From Raphanus sativus (lineage: Eukaryota > Streptophyta > Magnoliopsida > Brassicales > Brassicaceae), in contig NC_079514.1 in the NCBI RefSeq assembly GCF_000801105.2, positions 1,240,001 to 1,304,000 of the forward strand: a stretch of DNA of 64,000 bases, written 5' to 3'. The notes under the pieces were generated by a model. It saw nothing but the letters and a program-made list of their open reading frames with translations. It was not told where the DNA came from and ran no database searches. Below, in pieces: positions 12,203 to 24,110 of this stretch (within the stretch, counting starts at the first letter, position 1; each line of letters starts with the position of its first letter). Both the position numbers and the translations under genes were made by a program.

Positions 12203-13658
12203 TAATGCAACTTAGCTAGTGTATGTGTGTCAATAAGTGGTCCCTTTTGTTAGCTCGTGCTTTGAAAATCTACACCGACTGTCCACACAGCAAAGACCAG
12301 ATTAAATTAAGGAACGTGTACCGTATAATGAGGTTCCAAACTTGATAGACCACTTCAAGTGTGTGTATGTGTGAGTGTCCGTTTACAATGAGGAAAAACA
12401 TGTTTTTGTTAAATTTCTCACCCTTTATTTTGTGGACCAAAATTTAGTATTTACCTAATCTGGAAAAAATCAATGTTTTTCATATATAATTTTGTTTTAA
12501 TATGGAAACGTTCCGAGTAATTACATAATGGAAATCTATTTTATCCAAAGCAAATAAAATTGAAAATTAATGTCAAATCTTATTAACCCATATGGAAGGA
12601 AATTCCTATATGAAATTACTCGGAAACTCTTTTATATGTAAAGTTTATGATCATTTGAATGTTTATTTTTATTTTGATAAAAGGCTAGCATATGACAAAT
12701 TTCTTATTTTTATAGCAACTTGTTTGAGAATAATGGATACCGAATGATTACTAAGGTTTGTGGAAAATAAATGAATAAATTTAACAAAGACGCTTTTAAG
12801 CATTTTGCTTGGACAAAGAAACGCCTTTTTTACTTTATAAAGGTTCCAATTCACATTACTGTACACAAGAGTATTTTATTATTTCAATATATATATGTAT
12901 ATATATATATATATATATAATATATATATATATGTAATCATATTACATGAAATAGCTTATGTTACAGTGTTCGTAGATCAAATGGTTACGAGATCATTCA
13001 AAGGGAATAGTACTGAGCGTTACAAGAACATAAACGAAAAGATTGGGTTAAATAAAATCCAGAGTTCTTGGTTATTTATATAGTTTTAAAAATCGAAATT
13101 TTCATCCTGTTTCCAATTTACTATGATGTGAACATGAGTTCTAAATAGTTACAAAAAAAAAAAAACATGAGTTCTAAATATGTGGAATATAGTGAAACTA
13201 TTTATAAATCTCCGAAGTAAAACAAAGTTCTAACAACTTTTTTTCCCAGTCACACGTTCATATTGAAATTGGTCTAGCTAGGATATTTTGTCTATTTTGT
13301 TTGGTCGATCTTTTTGGCATTTTCTTATATAATTTTAATTTATTTTAATTCAAAAATAGAAATGCAAAATCGACAAACAAGACCATAGCATGGAAAATGT
13401 AATAAAGAATGGTGGGTTCCTTCCTCAGACCTTCTCTTCCACAATCTAAAAAAAGAACTCTAATCTTCTTATATTATCCCCTATAACCCCCTCAAATATC
13501 CTCCCCCTTTTTTTGTTTGGTTTTCACTAAATCAAGATTATATTGCAAAACCCCTCTTTAATTAATTCGAAACTCAAACAATGAATGCTTCATAGCTACT
13601 TGATCATCCACTAGCTCTTGTCTGAAACAAGACATAGAAGAATCAGACACCTGATCAA
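12203..13658. other. Upstream region of CST kinase copy 1
   Basis: Contains an (AT)n microsatellite at about 12889-12932. The word agatcattcaaagggaatag at 12990 recurs in diverged form upstream of kinase copy 2 (about 16728), so the tandem duplication included at least 650 bp of promoter. Confidence 0.6.
13133..13180 (+). mobile_element. Micro-retroposon scar: GTTAC-poly(A) between 15-bp repeats
   Basis: catgagttctaaata (13133-13147) is repeated exactly at 13166-13180 around gttac plus 13 A. The paralogous promoter of the second kinase (about 16887-16907) has a single diverged copy of the word and no A tail, so it is an empty-site comparison. Confidence 0.65.
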
Positions 13659-15989
13659 ATGGGCCATTGCATTTCATCACTCTTCTCTTCCTCTCCTTCC
13701 AAAACTGGTCTCCACCATAGTAGTCATGGTAATTAATTACGAATCTCTAATCATGAAACTCTTCTGCATGTTCTTGTGTGTGTGTTTTTTTAAATCTCTA
13801 GGTTCTCATCTCTTTGTCCTTGTGAATGATCAATCAGCCTCAACGAACAACCACAGTAACGGAACAGAGTTCTCGTCATCAACAACCACCACCCCCGCGA
13901 CGACAAACAGCAGCGCCGGACTACGGAGCCAATTCTCCGAGGCGATAAGCGAGAGTTCCGGTGGGATTGTGACTGATTCCGGTCAACTACTGGAATCGCC
14001 ACATCTCAGAGTCTACACCTTTCTTGAACTATCGACGGCGACCAAGAATTTCAGACCGGACTCTATGTTGGGTCAAGGAGGTTTTGGGAAAGTTTACAGA
14101 GGTTGGATCGATGCCAAGAGTCTTGCTCCTTCTAAAGCAGGCTCCGGTATGATCGTGGCCGTTAAAAGATTGAACTCCGAGAGTGTCCAAGGATATTCAG
14201 AGTGGCGAGTAAGATCTCCAACTCTCTAATTTTTACCAATAATAACATGATTTATTTTCACATTTTGATTACTTTCTTTAACGGGAAAACATACAAAGAA
14301 CCAATAATTACGGTTTTCGATCAAGATGAAAGAGTTGACTATTACAATCAAGAAACGACGAAGACTTTCTGTTGCAATCTTGCAAAATGGTTTAAAGAAA
14401 TATTATATCATAATAATATAAAACATTTTGGTGCTAAGATTTAGGAGATTAATAGTTTTAAATTCAGGCGGCTAGAAGTCTTAGGTTATTTAACAATGAC
14501 AACAAATTCGCTTTTAGATTCCTCCTTCTGGACTTTGACTTGGGGACACGTAGTAACATGTTATTAGCTTATATAATATCATCACTAAAGTATTACTCGT
14601 ATGTAACATTATAAATTAGTATTGGTAAATGTTTAGAAATTATAAACTATATTTACTTTTAAAAAAATTCTTTAGCACGGTCAGTTTAGATATATTTAGG
14701 TCCAAGATCTTTCAGCTGGTTTATTGTATATTTTGACGGAACTAGATTTAATCTTTAGGTTAATTAAGCTAAATGAGATTTTGTGGGTTTGTTTTTGATG
14801 ACAGTCAGAGATTAACTTCTTGGGGACGCTTTCACATCCAAATCTGGTGAAGTTATTAGGATACTGCCGGGAAGACAAGGAGCTTCTCCTTGTCTACGAG
14901 TTCATGCCTAAAGGAAGCCTTGAGAACCACCTTTTCAGACGTAATTAAGATCTTTGAATCCACAAAACACCATCCATATGATTGGGCGGTTTTGTTTTTA
15001 TTCACTTTGCATGATTTTTATTTGATTCAGGAGGCGAGCCTTTTCCTTGGGACCTAAGGATCAAGATTGTGATCGGTGCAGCTCGTGGTCTTGCGTTTCT
15101 ACATGGCTTACCAAGAGAAGTCATATATAGAGACTTCAAAACCTCCAATATACTTCTCGATTACGTTAGTCTAATCAAAAACCCATTACATGATAGTCAT
15201 GGCAATTAGTAGAATCTTTAATTGTTTGCTTTGCTAATGAGATTTTGTTTTGAAATTTTTCATCTGCGCAGAATTATGAAGCAAAGCTTTCAGATTTCGG
15301 TTTAGCAAAGTTAGGACCAGCACAAGAGAAGTCACACGTTACGACTAGGATCATGGGCACGTATGGTTACGCTGCTCCTGAATATATGGCAACAGGTACA
15401 CTTAGAAAAACATATATATTACATATATAGTTTAGTTTATAGCAAAAACATTATGGACTTTAAGTCTATGATATTTTATAACCGTTTAATTAGGTTATTT
15501 TGCTCATCCTCAGGACATTTATACGTCAAAAGTGACGTCTATGCCTTCGGTGTAGTACTATTAGAAATAATGACCGGACTAAGAGCACACAACACAAAAC
15601 GGCCCAACGGACAAGAGAGTCTAGTCGACTGGTTAAGACCAGATCTCTTAAACAAACATGGAGTGAAACAGATAATGGACAAAGGAATCAAAGGTCAATA
15701 CTCATCCAAAGCCGCAGCAGAAATGGCACGCATCACACTCTCTTGCACCGAGCTAGACCCAAAAAACCGACCAGACATGAAGGAAGTAGTCGACGTACTC
15801 GAAAACATCCAACGCATCAACGTTGTTCCAGACCGTTCTTCCACCAAACCTGCTGTTGCTAGTTCTTCTCGTTCCTCGCCACTTCACTATCAGTATGGAT
15901 ATCGAGCTGGCGCGGCGGGGGCTGAACGGAGGAGGCCGTCAAGACCGTCGCCTGGAAGGGTTGGAGCACAGAAAGAAATGGTTGCTTGA
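13659..15989 (+). CDS. CST: Receptor-like cytoplasmic kinase, RLCK-VII (CAST AWAY/CST, At4g35600-like)
   Basis: Six exons (13659-13728, 13838-14208, 14805-14940, 15031-15164, 15272-15395, 15514-15989) encode 436 residues. MGHCIS at the N-terminus fits N-myristoylation on Gly2 plus palmitoylation on Cys4, which would place the kinase on the plasma membrane. A Ser/Thr/Asn-rich linker follows. The kinase domain has [11 protein letters not shown] (nucleotide loop), VAVKRL (ATP lysine), VIYRDFK...N (catalytic loop, Tyr replacing the HRD His as usual in this family), SDFGLAK (metal-binding Asp) and [14 protein letters not shown] (activation/P+1). All key residues are intact. In Arabidopsis CST restrains organ abscission by interacting with receptor kinases. 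The start is the ATG giving the acylation motif. A degraded tandem copy lies 1.3 kb downstream. Confidence 0.92.
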
Positions 15990-17252
15990 TGTTATTTATT
16001 TATCGGCCATACTGATACGATATTGTTTCAAAGTCCTTTTGATTCTATTCTATTCTATTTTTTAACTCTATTTATCTTTAAATCAGAGTAACTAAAATTT
16101 ATTTTGATACCATATTATTGGTGTGATTTGTATAAAATACCGTTTTCTTGTGCTGTTGTATGAGATACTAATACTAGAGTTGCTCAGCCGTTGCAAGATG
16201 AAAAAATGTAAAATTTAATCAAATATCATGTAAATACCTCTTTATAGTTTAAATGCACAATATGAAAATAGTCGAGAATCACAGTTTCCACTAGAAATCG
16301 TCAGTGCTTCTGAATTGTCATACATATTAGAATTTGGTTTTATTGCATTATATTATTCAACCAGGTGTTTAAATAAAAATATTTTATTACAAAATAGTTG
16401 ATGTTTACATTATTTTAGATATGATTTAATATTATTTGCATTTTGTGGCAGTTAGAAAATATTGTCTTTATTTCTTATTGATTGAATTAATTTTATTTAA
16501 TGATATTTATATGTAACCGAAATAAATTGTATAGAAAATGTATTTTGTGAGAAAATCTTAAACACGGCTTATTAAAACAGAGAGATTGTTAAAATATTTA
16601 TCAGTTCACTAACTTGAAACCAAGATCAACATGCTATTGCTTAAATGATTTCATATACGAGTACAAATCAAATCTAATACTACATCACAAAATAGTTAAT
16701 ATTCGGTATCTAAAAGGGTGTATTATGAGATCATTTAAAGGGAATAGTACTGAACGTCACAAGTTCATAGACAAATACTAAATTTTGTGGTCTCCATCCC
16801 CAACAGACTATGTTACGTATAGTTTTTTTTTTAAATCTAAAATTTAACACTATTTTATAAATAAACGAATTATTACAATGATGATGTGCACATGAGCACT
16901 GAATAAATGAAATTAAAATTAAACAATTTAAAGATTTCCAAACTAAAATCCAAATTCACAAATATATTTTTCAAATCACACGATCAAAGAGTCAAAAAGC
17001 TTTGGCTAGGATTGATCTTCTTGGCAATTTCGTATTTATATTTTCTCGTGGAAAAAAATAACCGACCTAAACATGGAAATGGTCAAATAGATAATGGTGG
17101 GTTACCCCCTTCCTCACTCTCAATCTTCTTTATATGCCCCCAAGTTTCCGTCATTTTCTTTTTCCATGATAAAAAAAGAATATTACTAGTTGATCATCCC
17201 ATAGCTATTTTCTGAATCGGTAAACAAGAAAAACAAGAAGAAAACTACTGAA
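15990..17252. other. Spacer between the two CST copies
   Basis: Contains the 3' region of copy 1 and a promoter-like region of copy 2 that is alignable in short blocks to the promoter of copy 1 (for example around 16728-16765). No separate gene was seen. Confidence 0.5.
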
Positions 17253-19423
17253 ATGGGTCTTTGTATATCATCCCTTTGCTCTTCCTCACCTTCCAAAACA
17301 GGTCTCCATAGTCATGGTAATTAATTAATCTATTTGAATCCAAATACATAAAACTCTTCTGCATGTTCTTGTTTTTATCTCTTGCATGGTTATTACAATA
17401 TTCTCTTCGCAATTTTTTTCCGACGTCACACAAATCTCTTTCACTTTCTGATCTCTCTCTTTCTCTCTTGACTTTGTGACATGGTAACTCAGCCTCGACG
17501 AACAACCACAGTAATGGAACAAACAACAGCGTCGGAGGAGGAAGCCAATTCGTGGAGGCTGCGAGCGAGAGTTCCCGTGTGTTTATGAGTGATTCAGGGC
17601 AGATATTAGAATCGCCAAATCTCAAAGTCTACAGCTTTCTTGAACTCAAGACGGCGACGAAGGGGTTCAAACGGGATTTGATGGTAGGTGAAGGAGGTTT
17701 TGGTCAAGTTTACAGAGGTTGGATCCATGCCGAGACTCTTGCTCCTTCTGTAACCGGCTCCGGTATGACTGTAGCCGTCAAAAGATTGAACTCCGAGAGT
17801 TTCCAAGGGTTTGAAGAGTGGCGAGTAAGTCAACAGACGACCTTGACTATTTTGTTTGTTTCTTCATTGCCGTAATGCTTACGTAATTTCAACAAACACT
17901 TTGACTATTCCAAACAACAGACGACCTTGACTTTTCATTGGACATTTGGACTCTTGCAAAATGATTAAAAATAATATTAAAATTAAACTATAATAAATAA
18001 AACATTTTTAACACATCGTTTAGGATTTTAACAGTGTTAAAAACTCAGGCATTTATTCAAAATATTATGTTACTTACCAGTTGTTTAATACCCAATTTGA
18101 AATGGTTTATTGTATATTTTGAAGAAAACAAAAAATAGTGTTCAAGTTACAAAGCTAAATTTTAGAATTTGTGGTTTTGATTCTGGGCAGACAGCAGTTA
18201 ACTTCTTGGGGGTGCTTTCACACCCAAATCTGGTGAAGTTACTAGGACACTGCCGTGAAGACAAAGAGCACCTGCTTGTCTACGAGTTCATGCCCAAAGG
18301 AAGCCTTGAATATCATCTTTTTCAACGTAATGAATACTTTTTACTGTTCATCGTTATATATCAAAGACTGATTCATAAAAACTTCGATTTGGTTTCAGTA
18401 AAGGAGTCTTTTCCTTGGGATCTAAGGATCAAGATTATGATCGGTGCAGCACGTGGCCTTGCATTTCTACACGGCACACAGAGACCAGTCATCTACAGAG
18501 ACTTCAAACCTTCGCAAATACTTCTCGACTCGGTTAGTCTAATTAAATTATCATTATATATATGATAGTCACGTTAATTAAAAGTGAATCTGTACTTTTT
18601 GTATTCTTATTGAGATTGTCGTTTGATATTATATCCGCGCAGAATTATGAAGCAAAGATTTCAGGTTTTGGACTAGCAAGGTTAGGACCATGACCATCAC
18701 AAGGGAATTCACACGTTACGACTAGGGTCATGGGAACATATGGTTACGCTGCTCCAGAATATATGGCAACAGGTATATAAATAAGGGAAAACATATACAG
18801 TAGTTTTTAATATAAGAAAAACTTATGGACTTTGATAAACCCTTATAGTTTCATATAGTTTAAGATGACCTAGTCACCAGTAGCACATGTAAAGTAGCAA
18901 TGCTTTGCTTAGAAATATACACAAAAAGGGAAAATTCCTATGGACTTCCCAACGAACTTACGAAAAATATTTATTTAATTCTGTGGAGAACTTTTTCTAA
19001 AGATTTTTTTTTTGAGTAACAGTATTCTAGCTGACTACCCGATGTTGGATCACATAATAAACGGTTAGCTTGTTTTCTTCATTCTCAGGCCATTTATACG
19101 TTAAAAGTGATGTATACGCCTTTGGTGTGGTCTTGCTGGAAGTAATGACCGGACTAAGAGCGCATGACCCAAAACGACCTCACGGACAAGAAAATCTAAT
19201 CGACTGGTTAAGACCAAAACTCTCAAGCAAACACAAAGTGAAACAAATAATGGACAAAAGAATCAAAGGTCAATACTCATCCAAAGTGGCAACCGAAATG
19301 GGTCGGATCACACTCTCTTGCATCGAGCTAGACCTGAAAAACCGACCCCACATGAAAGAAGTACTTGACGTACTCGAAAACATCCAACACATTAATGTTG
19401 TTTCAGGCGGTTCTTCCCACTAA
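17253..19423 (+). pseudogene. Degraded tandem copy of the CST kinase
   Basis: The exon layout matches copy 1: 17253-17316, 17493-17824, 18191-18326, 18399-18532, 18643-18772, 19089-19423. The acylation motif (MGLCIS), GEGGFGQVYRG, VAVKRL and [14 protein letters not shown] are kept. Three lesions hit the catalytic core. The catalytic-loop Asn is Gln (YRDFKPSQ instead of YRDFKASN). The DFG aspartate is Gly (SGFGLAR). A 6-bp insertion after RLGP places an in-frame TGA at 18691-18693. Near the C-terminus a one-base insertion (about 19418) causes a frameshift and early stop at 19421, while homologous codons continue in another frame to about 19540. The product could at most be a truncated kinase fragment of about 260 residues. 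Confidence 0.88.
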
Positions 19424-19999
19424 TTCGACCGGTGCTAGTTCTTCTCATTCCTCCCCACATCAATGTTATATTGGTATCGACTTGGCGCAGTTGAACGTCA
19501 GCGTGGACGGTTGGAACAAAGAAATAAATGGTTGCTTGATGTTGTTTTTTTTTGCCGCACAATAAGGATTTAGGGAGTGTTATTGGATTATGTAGTTATC
19601 TAGATCGATTTAGTTTTCCTAATAATTCTAGTGTTCTTTTTGGTTCTATTATGTTTGAAGTAGGAATTTAATTGCTTGTGCCCATTTTCTTAGTGCTTTG
19701 TGTACAATACAGTTTCTTTGTGTTGCTGTATTACATACTAGAGTTATTCAAACATTGCTACTTTAACAATGTAAATGTTTAAAATTAAAATTGATTTACA
19801 TATAAAATAAACACTCTTTATTACAACATTCCCAGAATGTTGCAAACACTAAATATAAAGTACTGAAAAACGAAATATTCAATCCTCTATTGCAAATGTT
19901 ACTAGGCAGTATCATCAGCAGAAACCTACTCCAAAATGAAAACAAATGTGTTTTGAATGTCAAACTAAGTAAGTTTATAGATAGTATCTTCACTTGGCT
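19424..19999. other. Intergenic, 3' of the kinase pseudogene
   Basis: Up to about 19540 this is the frameshifted former C-terminal tail of the kinase. The rest is AT-rich with nothing recognised. Confidence 0.5.
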
Positions 20000-20240
20000 T
20001 TAATCATCTTCCTCCCTCATCTTTTGGTGGAGACTTATTATTAAGTCAAACTTGGCAATAGATCCAGATTCAGTCACCTCCTGGTCATCGTCCTCCACAG
20101 GATCCACACTCAAATTAACCCCTAAACCTCTACCACCTTCACCTTCCGGAGCACAACCACCACCTGCGGCAACACCACCACCGGAGCTTCCTCCTCCGTC
20201 AGAGAAAATAACAAAAGCAGAGTTTGGTACCCGGAATCAT
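20000..20240 (-). pseudogene. Possible exon remnant, Gly- then Asp/Glu-rich
   Basis: On the minus strand an open frame without ATG reads SDGGGSSGGGVAAGGG, then acidic residues and ends KMREEDD stop. The opposite strand has a Pro-rich ORF of 79 codons from 20052. The GC content and ordered composition differ from the flanks, so it may be a last exon or a relic. The family is not recognised and neither strand is proven. Confidence 0.25.
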
Positions 20241-20291
20241 AACCCCCCAGCCACCGAAGAGGATTTATTACGATTTGGCAGAAACACTTGA

Positions 20292-22752
20292 TAATTCCTA
20301 TCTCTATGACATATCAAATGTCCAAACACAGTTAACGGTGTCTTGATCTTAACAATGTACAAACGTATATATACAACGCCAATGTATCGGAAGCCCTAGA
20401 CAAATTAGGAACTTTAATATAACGATACTATAAGATATATGGAAACATAAGGCAATCCTTATCTATAGGATTCCCTTTCCTAATACACAGCCTTCCACGA
20501 GCGGAATGGTCTTCCACATCACATGACTAAAATCGCCTAAACTCAGCGGGCTTAACGACGAAATAAGCTCGGATATAGCTTACATAAGACTTGGGGACTT
20601 CGTAGGTTGCTTCAGAGACTTCATTTTATAATTTAAATTACTTCAATAAAAATTCTTGTACTTTTAAAAAATTGGAGGACTCGATTATGACATAATGTAT
20701 ACAAATATTCTAAAGGTTGAAGGATTTTTAAAAGTTTTAATCATTTGCATGAAAACAGTACTTTCTTTAACTAATTGTTGTCGAAACACATATATGCTAT
20801 AATTTGAATACACACAAATCTGTTACAATGCGTATTGGTTCAAAAGGTGTTAATACAATTGATTTAGAACAGTAACCATAAGTCCATAACCATTTATGAT
20901 TGATGATTCATACAACCATTTATGATTTGATGATTCATACACTACCTTAACGAGACACAAGATTTTTTTTCTTTGCCAGAGATCTAACGTCTAACGAACG
21001 TACGAGACTTGTTTTTTTGGAACTGTTTCTCTTTTCCAGTGTGTTTTTGATCTGACCGGAGATGGAGATTGCAATTATCGTTGCTCTAAATAACAAAATT
21101 TAAATATTTCTATATTACATGCATGTGATAGGAGACATCTGACAATGACGTGACTTGTAAAGTGTTTTATCGTCATATTATTTATTATTACAATACTATT
21201 GCTATTTTTTTTTTTCAATAGTCTAATACTATTGCTATTCTTCGCTGGTGATATTTATTACATTTTCCATATGCTTTCTATTTAAAATTTGAACACTAAT
21301 GTGTACTACAATTTAAACATTTTCTATATCGCTCTTTAGTTTTCATTGTCAGAAATGAAGCTTTTGAAGGTATATGCAATGATATATCACATACTAATTG
21401 TCATACCATATTGTACTATCTATCTGAAAATTTGTTTTTCTTGGTTTAATTGTTACCGAATAATAACCTGCGAAAAGTATTATAACCACTGTATCAATGA
21501 TTAACTAAAGCTAGTTTGTAAATGCAGATCGACTAAGAAAATGATTCAGAGTTGTACTAAACAAGTTAATAATTTACTGTTAATGTCGACGTGTACACCA
21601 TATGTGTTAAGATGTAAAAGTGATACTACTGAAATAACTAATCTGAATTAAATACTATATGCTAAATGCAATACATATTTACTAGTTCTTCTCTTGAGTC
21701 AATACTCAGCAGTACACATATCTTCAACTACTGATTTTTAAATACTATTTTTTACTCTACCGCTTAAAATTTATTTATTTACAACTTCTGGAAAATAAAA
21801 TTATTTATTTTTAATCAGCACCAATAAACCATTGATCATACTTATGACCAAAGATTACCAAATGTCCAAAAAAAATCAACAAATCTGAATAGATTTCACT
21901 TTCACTACCGAAATTGCTTTCACTTAAGAACTTGTTCAACCCTAACGTTTCCACCCTAAATCTTGCATTTATAAACAGCCAAAGCATGAATTGAATGAGT
22001 AAACGTTCTCTAAAAGGAACTTCTATTTTTTTTATAGACGAAAACATTATAAGTCAAAGTAGTGTTTGCATGATAAATGTTAAATAATTGGAACGTTGAA
22101 ATGTTGACAAAATAAACCATTGCAGAAAAAACAGAATTCAATCCCATTACACCCTCGAGATTATGTTTACAGACTATTGAGTATTGACATATCAAATGTT
22201 TATATTATGGTAAAATATTTACTTGTTGGTTTCTTGCCAGGTTTATGAATATATGTAAAACAAAAGTTTTGATAACTCTTTTAAGGCTTATCTTAGATTA
22301 TAATCCAACTTCAATAGTTTTCTAAAAAACAGATACAAATATCTAAAATTCAAATATGAAAGATATGTCATTACTCATTGAATAACAAAATGGAAACCTA
22401 ATAACTTTCTACATGATATTATTCTATGGAGAGCAAAATTCAATTGAAAATATTAATGATCAGAACTCATCTAGCTTAAATTTCAGATATCTTGAATATT
22501 AAAAATTCCACTAAAATGAAATGGTTATTTACAAATGGCAAAACACTTACTACACAGTCTACAGGCAAGGTCAGCATAATTCTGGGTAACAATAATTCTT
22601 TGGAAAGAGAGCAACTCTTTAGCTCTATAAATAATTAATAGTACATATTAATAAGCTAAGATTATGAATTCATAATTGAATATGTTGACTTTCAAGTGTG
22701 TTACAAAGCGCCTAGGGGAGGCTAGTGGCAACGAGCCTTCTTTGTCTGAAAA
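20292..22752. other. Intergenic sequence left of the assembly gap
   Basis: AT-rich with only chance ORFs. A GC-richer patch at about 20480-20620 and another directly at the gap (22700-22752) look repeat-derived but could not be named. It contains the A-tail scar at 21192-21239. Confidence 0.4.
21192..21239 (-). mobile_element. Micro-retroposon scar between 15-bp repeats
   Basis: aatactattgctatt at 21192-21206 is repeated exactly at 21225-21239. The 18 bases between them read agactattg plus about 10 A on the minus strand. Confidence 0.6.
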
Positions 22753-22852
22753 NNNNNNNNNNNNNNNNNNNNNNNNNNNNNNNNNNNNNNNNNNNNNNNN
22801 NNNNNNNNNNNNNNNNNNNNNNNNNNNNNNNNNNNNNNNNNNNNNNNNNNNN
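22753..22852. other. Assembly gap of 100 N
   Basis: Exactly 100 N is the usual placeholder for a gap of unknown size. The duplicated LHT7 segment starts immediately to its right, so its left breakpoint is hidden. Confidence 0.99.
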
Positions 22853-22924
22853 ATTTTTTTGTAATGCCAAAGCTGACTTACTCGATCAGACTTGACGAAC
22901 AATACATCGCAAACCAATCTTGTC

Positions 22925-22977
22925 TTTGACTTGAGCTTTTTTTCTTTTTTTTATCAACTAGTATTTGACTTGAGCTT
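22925..22977 (-). mobile_element. Micro-retroposon scar between 14-bp repeats (present in both LHT7 copies)
   Basis: tttgacttgagctt at 22925-22938 and 22964-22977 flanks 25 bases that read tactagttgat plus an interrupted A run on the minus strand. The same structure is at 44326-44378, so it predates the segmental duplication. Confidence 0.6.
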
Positions 22978-23614
22978 AGCCATCCAAAATTAGATGAAAC
23001 CATTTGTATAAAGAATCCAAATCTATAACAGAGAAATAAGGTTATAATAGTAATTGATATTTGAAAATGACTAACTATTACAAAATGCGTATCATTACAA
23101 AATGCGTCTGCCTAACTTTGTTTTAAAAACAAATAAAATTAGTTAAGTATAAATAACTAACATTTATTTGTTTAGCTGAATCTATTTAGTCACGTCGTTA
23201 CCAAGCTTAACTTTATTTTAACTTTAACATGTATGGCCCGTCGTATAAAAGCAACTCGAACTGTTACCATCTCCGACTATTGGACCGAAAACAATTGGGT
23301 CAACGTGTGCTAAACATTAAAATCATGTAATCAAAGAACCAATGAAGGAAATTGGGGTGAATATTAACACGCGTGTTTGACTAAAAGGTCCAAAATAACC
23401 AAAGAGCAAACAAATTTCAATTGGACAATGAACACAATCTCACGCAAACCAGCTTGGAAGCTTTTGCACCCGACCAGACCAGACCCACTTGAGTTATAAA
23501 GCCACCACCCAAAAAAATCAGAAGACTTCGATTTTTATACACGTGGGTCTCGCTTTTGGGTATTTGAAAGTGACATAACTGAATACGTCATTATGTTCAC
23601 GTCATATCTTATCA

Positions 23615-23630
23615 CTCCCAAATTCCCAAT
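23615..23630. other. Probable hAT excision footprint
   Basis: Reads ctcccaaa|ttcccaat: two copies of the 8-bp target duplication ctcccaat, each altered only at the inner terminal base. The allelic position in copy B (45016-45656) still carries the hAT element between two perfect ctcccaat repeats. Confidence 0.7.
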
Positions 23631-24110
23631 GTTTTTTTTCTTTTGAACAAACACTCCCAATGTTTATAATTGATTTCTTGCTTCAAACTAGTTCACAGTC
23701 AAGTACTCAACATATTGTATATAATTATGATGAATTAATGATAATGTGCTATCAATTATATATCATGTTCACCAATACTTTTTGGGTATTCTTGATTTTA
23801 TTTTATTTTATTTGATAGAGTTCGACCTAAGAAAAATATATACAATAATGAAAATGTATTTAAGAGTTCTTTTTTGCTAAAATATAAATGTACTTTAAGA
23901 GTTACGAAATTTTAAAAGACCTCTATAAAATACCCCCAAGTAAATTTAATAACGCAGCTTCCCAATTACGCACGTTCCCGATAATTTGACTATATAATCC
24001 AGTGAATGGAGAGGAAGACAGCATAACTCATTCAATTTGTGGCTGTACGTTGAATCCTCGAGAGAGAGAGAGACACACACACACAAAAAGGGTTTTAAAT
24101 CTTTTATACA

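Noticed and set aside
20052..20291. 79-codon Pro-rich ORF on + as a gene
   Set aside because: The opposite strand gives an equally plausible Gly/acidic frame. Neither has a recognisable domain, so only a low-confidence remnant is listed.
22648..22917. ORFs of 89 and 62 codons across the gap
   Set aside because: Most of their length is N, so they are artefacts of reading through the assembly gap.
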